Assembly (NCBI GenBank): GCA_009924535.1
Contig: RFRI01000016.1
Span: 1-12,467 of the forward strand
DNA from: Verrucomicrobiota bacterium
Lineage (GTDB): Bacteria > Verrucomicrobiota > Verrucomicrobiia > Opitutales > UBA953
Length of the DNA: 12,467 nt
Reading direction: 5' to 3'
The translations under genes were made by a program, and so were the position numbers. How positions within the stretch are numbered: position 1 is the stretch's first letter; each line of letters starts with the position of its first letter. Of this stretch, positions 1 through 6,989 are shown piece by piece. The notes beneath the pieces are model-generated. The model was not told the DNA's origin and did no database searches. It saw only the letters and a list, made by a program, of their open reading frames with translations.

Positions 1-243
1 AAGAAGAACGGCGCCCGCTCGGTGCGCGCGATGGTCTCGCACTGCATGATCCAGGAGATCGCCTTCGAGCGCCTCCGCCGTGGGGTCATCGACGAAGTCA
101 TCACGACCAACTCCGTCCCGGCCAACTGGCCGAAGGACCTCCCGATCACGGTACTTTCGATCGCGCCGCTACTTTCTGACGCAATCCGTCGCATCCACGG
201 CAACAACAGCGTGACCGACCTCTTCCCGATCAAGGGTCACTGA
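1..243 (+). CDS. prs: Ribose-phosphate pyrophosphokinase, C-terminal part (5' end outside window)
   Basis: This is the last 80 codons of a gene that enters from the left, in frame from base 1 and ending with TGA at 241-243. The family makes 5-phosphoribosyl 1-diphosphate (PRPP) from ribose 5-phosphate and ATP, for nucleotide, histidine and tryptophan synthesis in the cytoplasm. The visible part matches the C-terminal end of the second phosphoribosyltransferase-fold domain: a TTNSVP strand-turn, the ITVLSIAPLLSDAIRRIH helix region and the closing NNSVTDLF, which correspond to the conserved end of bacterial Prs. The catalytic N-terminal part and the PRPP-binding loop lie outside the window, so intactness cannot be judged. 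It is followed within 20 bp by a strong terminator, so it ends its transcript. Confidence 0.88.
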   Translation, partial: KKNGARSVRAMVSHCMIQEIAFERLRRGVIDEVITTNSVPANWPKDLPITVLSIAPLLSDAIRRIHGNNSVTDLFPIKGH

Positions 244-261
244 GGTCCGCCTCCGGACACA

Positions 262-293
262 AAAAAGGCCGCATCAAGCGATGCGGCCTTTTT
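262..293. terminator. Bidirectional rho-independent terminator between prs and the peroxiredoxin gene
   Basis: A perfect 14-bp stem pairs 262-275 with 280-293 around the 4-nt loop AAGC. The GC core is flanked by A5 on the left and T5 on the right, so an RNA from either strand would have a GC stem followed by a U tract. It lies 18 bp past the prs stop and 20 bp past the stop of the convergent minus-strand gene, so it can serve both. Confidence 0.92.
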
Positions 294-313
294 GTTGGGA
301 TGAATCCCCGGAC

Positions 314-826
314 TTACTTCTTCTCGGACGCGAGGAAGTCGAGGATGACCTTGGCTTGGTCGCTGGTGTGGCCCTTGTGGTCGGCGTAAACGCACTTGCC
401 GTCCACGAAGAGGAAGGCGCTGCGGCTGGCCATGCCGACAAGATTCTTCACGCCGAAGGCTTCGGTGACGGCCTTCTTTTCCTTGTCGGCGAGGAGGCGG
501 AAGGGGAACTTCTGCTCTTCCTTGAATTCCTTCTGCAGCTTCTCGTCGTCGGTGCTGACGCCGAGGACGTTCACGCCGGCCTTCTGGAGGTCGGACCAGC
601 CGTCGCGGAGCGAACAACCCTGCTTGGTGCAGCCGCCGGTCTTGGCCTTCGGGTAGAAGTAGACGAGGAGGTAGCCTTTGGCGCCCTCCTTGGCGAGGGA
701 GACGGGCTTGCCGTCCTGGTCGTTGCAGGTGACGTCCGGGATGGACGCGCCGACGGCGAGCTTTTCAGCCGCGTCACCGAAGAAGGGGAGGAGGGACATG
801 AGGAGGGTGGCGAAGAGGGTCTTCAT
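314..826 (-). CDS. Bcp/PrxQ-type peroxiredoxin with N-terminal signal peptide
   Basis: A 170-residue thiol peroxidase of the AhpC/TSA superfamily; the family reduces hydrogen peroxide and organic peroxides using thioredoxin. The active-site stretch is YFYPKAKTGGCTKQGC. Cys66 is the peroxidatic cysteine in the P-x3-T-x2-C pattern. Cys71, five residues on, is the resolving cysteine position typical of atypical 2-Cys Bcp/PrxQ enzymes. A later Arg-Ser-Ala-Phe-Leu-Phe stretch matches the conserved Arg strand of the fold. Residues 1-20 (MKTLFATLLMSLLPFFGDAA) look like a signal peptide with a hydrophobic core and possible cleavage near Ala19-Ala20, so export is inferred. Bcp itself is usually cytoplasmic. 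I chose the Met at 826. An in-frame Met at 946 would add 40 residues unlike any peroxiredoxin and overlap the start of fabZ. No clear Shine-Dalgarno is visible. The gene stands alone, divergent from fabZ. Confidence 0.87.
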   Translation of the reverse strand: MKTLFATLLMSLLPFFGDAAEKLAVGASIPDVTCNDQDGKPVSLAKEGAKGYLLVYFYPKAKTGGCTKQGCSLRDGWSDLQKAGVNVLGVSTDDEKLQKEFKEEQKFPFRLLADKEKKAVTEAFGVKNLVGMASRSAFLFVDGKCVYADHKGHTSDQAKVILDFLASEKK

Positions 827-914
827 GACGGAGAGGTTGGCCGCCTGCCGGCAAAAGGCAAATACGACCGACGGTGTTTTCGTGTCGCTTGTCCTTACGA
901 CCGGAGACAGGAAT

Positions 915-1361
915 ATGCCCATGTTGCAGGCCGTCCTCGACACCATCCCTCATCGTCCGCCTTTCCTGTTTCTCGACCGGATCGACGAGATCCGGGCCGA
1001 TGGCGTCACCTGTTCGCGGACGTTCCGTGCCGACGAGCCTTTCTACTCCGGACACTACCCCGGCAACCCGATCACGCCGGGCGTGCTCCTCTGCGAATCG
1101 GTCTTCCAGGCCGGCGCGATCTTCCTCACGAAGAAGCTGCAGTCCGAAGGCGGCGCCCCCGCCGGTAAGACCCCGGTGCTCTGCCGCATCGAGGAGGCCA
1201 AGTTCAAGGGCATGGTGAAGCCCGGTGACACGGTCTCGATCGAGGTGAAGCACGTCGAGACGTTGCAGCAGTTCCATTTCATGACGGGCACGGTGCGCCG
1301 CGACGCCAAAGCCGTCCTGACCATCCGCTTCGCCCTCGCCCTCGTCGACCAACCCGCCTGA
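915..1361 (+). CDS. fabZ: 3-hydroxyacyl-ACP dehydratase FabZ
   Basis: A 148-residue hot-dog-fold dehydratase; the family converts (3R)-3-hydroxyacyl-ACP to trans-2-enoyl-ACP in type II fatty acid synthesis. The N-terminal IPHRPPFLFLDRI (residues 11-23) matches the FabZ PHRxPFLLxD signature. The stretch GHYPGNPITPGVLLCES (46-62) carries the catalytic His47 and Glu61. The length is normal for FabZ. ATG at 915 is chosen because GGAG (903-906) and AGGA (909-912) lie upstream, one of the few plausible Shine-Dalgarno sites in the window. A second ATG at 921 is possible. It leads a four-gene set: the stop is 3 bp before fabI, so the dehydratase and the reductase that uses its product are co-expressed. 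The 88-bp gap to the divergent peroxiredoxin gene should hold its promoter, but I could not pick a convincing one. Confidence 0.93.
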   Translation: MPMLQAVLDTIPHRPPFLFLDRIDEIRADGVTCSRTFRADEPFYSGHYPGNPITPGVLLCESVFQAGAIFLTKKLQSEGGAPAGKTPVLCRIEEAKFKGMVKPGDTVSIEVKHVETLQQFHFMTGTVRRDAKAVLTIRFALALVDQPA

Positions 1362-1364
1362 CCT

Positions 1365-2171
1365 ATGTCCTTCCTCGGCCTTACCGGTAAGACCTATCTC
1401 GTCCTCGGCGTGGCGAACAAGAAGTCCGTCGCCTGGCACGTCGCCAAGACCCTCGAGGCCGAAGGCGCCAAGGTGGTCTACTCCGTGCGCTCGCAGGCCC
1501 GACTGGACTCGCTGAAAGGCCTGCTCGACGGCAAGCCGGTCTACCTGTGCGACCTCGAGCACGAAGCGCAGACGCAGAAGCTGGCCGCCGATGTCGGCCG
1601 CGAACACGGCCCCTTGGACGGCGTGCTGCACAGCGTGGCGTTCGCCAATTTCTCGAAAGGGATGCAGCCGTTCCATGAGACCGTGCGCGCCGATTTCCTG
1701 CAGGCCACCGCGATCTCCGCGTTCTCGCTCGTCGAGCTCGCGCGCGCGCTGAAGCCGCACCTGAAGGCCGACGCCTCGGTCGTCTCCATCGGCATCTCCT
1801 CCCAGGTGACGGCCTCGAACTACGGCTACATGTCCCCGATCAAGGCCGCGCTCGAGTCGGCCAGCCGCTTCCTCGCGAAATCTTTCTCGGCCGATTCGCG
1901 CGTGCGTTTCAATTCCGTCAACGCCGGTCCGCTCAAGACCAGCGCCAGCGCCGGTATCCCGGGTTATCTCCATAACTACCTGCACGCTGAGAAAATGACC
2001 TTCCGCAAGGAGGCCCTGAAGACGCAGGAAGTCGCCGACACGGCGGTCTGGCTGCTCTCCCCGCGCTCCAGCGGCATCAACGGCCAAGGCATCGTGGTCG
2101 ACGCCGGCATGGGCTGGAATTTCTTCGACGAAGAGCTCGTGGCCGCTTCTTCCCGCCTTCCCGGAGCGTGA
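1365..2171 (+). CDS. fabI: Enoyl-ACP reductase, FabI family (non-canonical active site)
   Basis: A 268-residue short-chain dehydrogenase of the FabI type, which reduces trans-2-enoyl-ACP to acyl-ACP with NAD(P)H. The N-terminal GVANKKSVAWHVA (15-27) is the FabI form of the nucleotide-binding loop. LHSVAFA (88-94) matches the conserved HSIAFA strand. Tyr153 and Lys160 form the catalytic Tyr-x6-Lys pair in NYGYMSPIK. NAGPLKTSASAGI (186-198) matches the FabI substrate loop and VVDAGM the C-terminal strand. Canonical FabI has a second, outer Tyr ten residues before the catalytic one (Tyr146 in E. coli). Here the aligned position falls on Gly143-Ile144, so that Tyr is absent. It may be a divergent FabI or a related enoyl reductase with its own substrate range. 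It starts 3 bp after fabZ and overlaps the next gene by 4 bp (GTGA), which suggests translational coupling. Confidence 0.85.
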   Translation: MSFLGLTGKTYLVLGVANKKSVAWHVAKTLEAEGAKVVYSVRSQARLDSLKGLLDGKPVYLCDLEHEAQTQKLAADVGREHGPLDGVLHSVAFANFSKGMQPFHETVRADFLQATAISAFSLVELARALKPHLKADASVVSIGISSQVTASNYGYMSPIKAALESASRFLAKSFSADSRVRFNSVNAGPLKTSASAGIPGYLHNYLHAEKMTFRKEALKTQEVADTAVWLLSPRSSGINGQGIVVDAGMGWNFFDEELVAASSRLPGA

Positions 2172-3205
2172 TCTTCAAGCGCACAGTCCTGTCCGGCCTC
2201 GTGGCCGAACTCCCTCCCGAGGTCTGGACCTCCGACGAGGTCGAACGCCGCCTGGCGCCTCTTTATGGCCGCCTGAAGCTGCCTGAGGGCCGTCTCGAGC
2301 TGATGACGGGCATCCGTGAGCGCCGCTTCTGGCCGCAGGCGATTCGCCCGTCCGCCGCTTCCGCGCTGGCCGGCCGTCGCGCGATGCAGGCCGCCGGGGT
2401 CGGCCCCGCCGACATCGACCTGCTGATCCATTCATCGGTCTGTCGCGATCGCCTCGAGCCTTCGACCGCCGCCTATGTGCATGGTCTGCTCGGACTCGGT
2501 CCGCAGGCGCAGATCCTCGACGTCTCCAACGCTTGCCTAGGGTTCCTCAACGCCGTCGCGCTTGCCGCGGGCATGGTGGAGTCCGGCCAGATCCGCCGCG
2601 CGCTGGTCTGCTCGGGCGAAGATGGTCGCCCGCTCGTGGAGCGCACGATCCGGATGTTGAACGAAGACCTCGCCCTCACGCGCGAGACGATCAAGCCGTA
2701 CTTCGCCAACCTCACCATCGGCGCCGGCGGAGCCGCCGCCGTGGTCTGCCGCGACGACCTTGCCGGCCTGGGCTCAATCCGTCTCCTCGGCGGCGCCGCC
2801 GAGACCGACTCTTCCGCCAACGGCCTTTGCGAGGGCGATACTTCCTTCGCCGAGCTCGACATGCGTACCGATTCGGAAGCGCTCCTGGCCGCCGGCGTCG
2901 CGCTCGCCCAACGTTGCTGGGGTCGCTTCAAAGGCGTGACGGGCTGGGACGAGTCTACGCCGCATCGCGTGGTGACGCACCAGGTCGGCCGCCGTCATTC
3001 TTCGCTGCTCTTCGAGAAGCTCGGCCTCGACCCCGCGAAGGATTACCAGAGCTTCGATCGCCTCGGCAACGTCGGCTCGGTCTCCGTGCCCGCCACGCTC
3101 GCTCTTGGTCTCGCCGAAGGACGGATCAAGCCGGGCGAACGCGTGGCGCTGCTCGGAATCGGCAGCGGCCTCGCCAGCATGATGCTCGCCGTCGAATGCC
3201 AATGA
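2168..3205 (+). CDS. oleA: OleA-like thiolase (head-to-head acyl condensation)
   Basis: A 345-residue protein of the FabH-like thiolase superfamily. OleA performs a non-decarboxylative Claisen condensation of two long-chain acyl-CoA thioesters to a 2-alkyl-3-ketoacid. Cys123 in DVSNACLGF is the acyl-accepting cysteine. His271 (THQVG) and Asn301 (GNVGS) complete the Cys-His-Asn set. Glu97 in SVCRDRLEPSTA matches the glutamate that separates OleA from FabH (Glu117 in Xanthomonas OleA), which reaches into the partner subunit as the base. The surrounding helix and the long insert after SGEDGRPLVE also resemble OleA more than FabH. The start is GTG at 2168, overlapping the fabI stop as GTGA, and the stop overlaps the next start as ATGA. 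I favour OleA clearly over 3-oxoacyl-ACP synthase III; the substrates are inferred. Confidence 0.85.
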   Translation: MIFKRTVLSGLVAELPPEVWTSDEVERRLAPLYGRLKLPEGRLELMTGIRERRFWPQAIRPSAASALAGRRAMQAAGVGPADIDLLIHSSVCRDRLEPSTAAYVHGLLGLGPQAQILDVSNACLGFLNAVALAAGMVESGQIRRALVCSGEDGRPLVERTIRMLNEDLALTRETIKPYFANLTIGAGGAAAVVCRDDLAGLGSIRLLGGAAETDSSANGLCEGDTSFAELDMRTDSEALLAAGVALAQRCWGRFKGVTGWDESTPHRVVTHQVGRRHSSLLFEKLGLDPAKDYQSFDRLGNVGSVSVPATLALGLAEGRIKPGERVALLGIGSGLASMMLAVECQ

Positions 3206-4086
3206 GCACCGCCGCCCTTTCTCCCGCCGTGCAGGCGCTCTATCCGTTCGCGCCGAAGGACTTCGCCGCGCTCTCGGGTCGCATGAGTTATGTCGACCAT
3301 GGTCCGCGCGAAGGTCGCCCGGTGCTCCTGCTGCACGGCAATCCTTCCTGGTCCTTCCTCTGGCGCGACCTGATCCTGAAGCTCGCGGCCCAAGGTCGTC
3401 GTGTCATCGCGCCTGACCATGTCGGCATGGGCCTCTCCTCCCGCCCCGGCCGTTTCCTGCGTCTGGCTGACCGCATCGCGGACGTCGAAGCCCTCATCGC
3501 GCATCTCGGGCTCAAGGAGTTCGACCTAGGCGTGCACGATTGGGGTGGCGCCATCGGTTTCGGGCTCGCGGGACGCCGTCCTGACAGGGTGGGGAAGATC
3601 CTCGTCACGAACACCGGCGCCTTCCTCTCTGACCGCATCCCGGCCCGGATCGCGCTCTGTCGCGCCCCCCTGGTCGGTCGCTTCATCGTCCAAGGCCTCA
3701 ACGGCTTCGCCTGGCCGGCAACCTGGATGTCGGTCGAGAAGCCCCTTAGTCCGGCCGCCAAGGCGGGTTTCCTTGCCCCTTACGCGTCGCCCTCGGTCCG
3801 CCGAGCGGTCGCTGACTTCGTGGCCGACATCCCCATGGAGTCCGAACACCCGACCCGGAGCGTCTTGGCGGGGGTGGAGGCCTCCTTGGGAGGGCTTAAA
3901 GCCAAGCCTATCCTCCTTTGCTGGGGAATGCGTGACTTCTGCTTCGACCGCTCCTTCCTGGAGGGCTTTGTCGCCCGCTTCCCGTCCGCCCAGCAGCTTC
4001 TCTTCGCCGACGCCGGGCATTATGTCCTCGAGGACGCCGGTGAAGCCGCGCTCGGTCCGATCGCCGTCTTTTTCGGCCCCGCTTGA
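3202..4086 (+). CDS. oleB: OleB-like alpha/beta hydrolase (beta-lactone decarboxylase)
   Basis: A 294-residue alpha/beta hydrolase of the haloalkane dehalogenase-like group. OleB turns the cis-beta-lactone made by OleC into a long-chain cis-olefin and CO2. HGNPSWSFLWR (45-55) carries the oxyanion-hole HGNP motif. The nucleophile is Asp113 in VHDWGG (111-116), an aspartate rather than serine, as in dehalogenases and OleB. Asp245 in WGMRD (Asp249 also possible) and His273 in AGHYVLED supply the acid and base. ATG at 3202 overlaps the oleA stop as ATGA; an alternative ATG at 3196 adds two residues. Sequence alone cannot exclude a haloalkane dehalogenase, but direct coupling to oleA favours OleB. 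No oleC or oleD follows. The last gene of the set, it is followed by only a weak hairpin (GCCCC 4100-4104 with GGGGC 4113-4117) with no U tract. Confidence 0.8.
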   Translation: MSTAALSPAVQALYPFAPKDFAALSGRMSYVDHGPREGRPVLLLHGNPSWSFLWRDLILKLAAQGRRVIAPDHVGMGLSSRPGRFLRLADRIADVEALIAHLGLKEFDLGVHDWGGAIGFGLAGRRPDRVGKILVTNTGAFLSDRIPARIALCRAPLVGRFIVQGLNGFAWPATWMSVEKPLSPAAKAGFLAPYASPSVRRAVADFVADIPMESEHPTRSVLAGVEASLGGLKAKPILLCWGMRDFCFDRSFLEGFVARFPSAQQLLFADAGHYVLEDAGEAALGPIAVFFGPA

Positions 4087-4127
4087 CTCCCTGATTTTAG
4101 CCCCATGTCCGAGGGGCGGAAAAGGCC

Positions 4128-4136
4128 TGTGGATAA
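4128..4136 (-). promoter_or_regulatory. DnaA box 1 (perfect consensus)
   Basis: TGTGGATAA, the exact reverse complement of the high-affinity DnaA box TTATCCACA. It lies 42 bp past oleB and 2 bp from box 2. Confidence 0.65.
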
Positions 4137-4138
4137 CG

Positions 4139-4147
4139 TGTGAACAA
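4139..4147 (-). promoter_or_regulatory. DnaA box 2 (near consensus), one helical turn from box 1
   Basis: TGTGAACAA, reverse complement TTGTTCACA, keeps the TTnTnCACA core of a DnaA box. It has the same orientation as box 1 and starts 11 bp after it, so both would face the same side of the helix, as expected for cooperative DnaA binding. It overlaps the -35 hexamer of a candidate gyrB promoter. Confidence 0.5.
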
Positions 4148-4170
4148 CGGTTTCTAACACCCCCTATAAG
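4141..4170 (+). promoter_or_regulatory. Possible sigma70-type promoter for gyrBA
   Basis: A -35-like TGAACA (4141-4146) is separated by 18 bp from a -10-like TATAAG (4165-4170), which matches TATAAT at 5 of 6 positions. The transcript would have a leader of about 140 nt before gyrB. The -35 lies inside DnaA box 2, so DnaA would compete with RNA polymerase. Another -10-like hexamer, TATCAT at 4296-4301, has no matching -35. This is a weak call made by eye. Confidence 0.25.
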
Positions 4171-4184
4171 TTTCCGTAAGGGGT
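4159..4184 (+). repeat. Hairpin 1 with ACCCC/GGGGT arms
   Basis: Bases 4159-4167 can pair with 4176-4184: A-T, four C-G, one C/A mismatch, T-A, A-T, and one T-G wobble. The loop is 8 nt (4168-4175). The loop includes GTTTCC (4170-4175). It overlaps the -10-like TATAAG. Confidence 0.4.
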
Positions 4185-4226
4185 TGATTGGTAGTCATTT
4201 CTGGCCGCTTAAAAACATTCACGAAT

Positions 4227-4252
4227 GGGGTGTTTCCTGTTGCAGATACCCC
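4227..4252 (+). repeat. Hairpin 2 with GGGGT/ACCCC arms
   Basis: Bases 4227-4235 can pair with 4244-4252: four G-C, T-A, two G-T wobbles and two further T-A pairs. The loop is 8 nt (4236-4243), and GTTTCC (4232-4237) runs from the stem into the loop. It has the same 26-nt size as hairpin 1, with the arm sequences exchanged. It directly abuts DnaA box 3. Another ACCCCT at 4274-4279 could replace its right arm, so alternative pairings are possible in the gyrB leader RNA. Confidence 0.4.
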
Positions 4253-4261
4253 TGTGAAAAA
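4253..4261 (-). promoter_or_regulatory. DnaA box 3 (relaxed consensus)
   Basis: TGTGAAAAA, reverse complement TTTTTCACA, fits TTWTNCACA. It has the same orientation as boxes 1 and 2 and lies immediately after hairpin 2. Confidence 0.35.
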
Positions 4262-4303
4262 CAGCATGAAAAGACCCCTCCTTCCGGCGGGAAAATATCA
4301 TTT

Positions 4304-4312
4304 ATTTACACA
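4304..4312 (+). promoter_or_regulatory. Possible DnaA box 4 (one mismatch)
   Basis: ATTTACACA differs from TTWTNCACA only at the first base. It lies in the AT-rich stretch 7 bp before the gyrB start, in the opposite orientation to the other three. This is a weak match and could be chance. Confidence 0.2.
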
Positions 4313-4319
4313 CCTAAAC

Positions 4320-6953
<2,634 letters not shown>

Positions 6954-6989
6954 TCACCCTGACGCAACCCCCTCAAGACCTCTTCGAAC

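Larger units (their letters stand above)
4087..4319. other. AT-rich intergenic region upstream of gyrB with DnaA boxes and paired hairpins (candidate origin-like or gyrase control region)
   Basis: This 233-bp gap is the longest non-coding stretch. Its right end (4291-4320) is 23 of 30 A/T by my count, in a window that is otherwise strongly GC-rich. It contains four matches to the DnaA box, two of them in tandem, and two 26-nt hairpins made from ACCCC and GGGGT. Either a DnaA-sensing promoter region for gyrBA or a piece of a replication origin would explain this. No dnaA, dnaN or recF gene is in the window, so the origin reading is only a hypothesis. The gyrB frame is open back to a TTG at 4188, but those codons do not resemble GyrB. 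Confidence 0.5.

Noticed and set aside
827..914. Promoters in the divergent gap between the peroxiredoxin gene and fabZ
   Set aside because: Promoters are expected there, but no pair of -35 and -10 hexamers with good match and spacing could be picked by eye on either strand.
774..2087. Open frame of 437 codons on the minus strand, opposite fabZ and fabI
   Set aside because: It lies antisense to two clearly recognised genes and has composition-driven Arg/Gly/Glu/Asp-rich sequence without motifs.
2533..3201. N-terminal extension of the OleB frame back into oleA
   Set aside because: The extension is Arg/Pro-rich out-of-frame translation of oleA. The hydrolase fold begins after the ATG at 3202.
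4100..4117. Hairpin GCCCC/GGGGC after oleB as a terminator
   Set aside because: It has only a 5-bp stem and is followed by GGAAAAGG with no T tract, so it is not a convincing rho-independent terminator.
4215..4223. ACATTCACG as a fifth DnaA box
   Set aside because: It has three mismatches to TTWTNCACA, including the last base of the conserved CACA.
4188..4319. N-terminal extension of GyrB from a TTG at 4188
   Set aside because: The 44 extra codons match nothing in GyrB and cover the hairpins and DnaA boxes; ATG 4320 gives a normal start.
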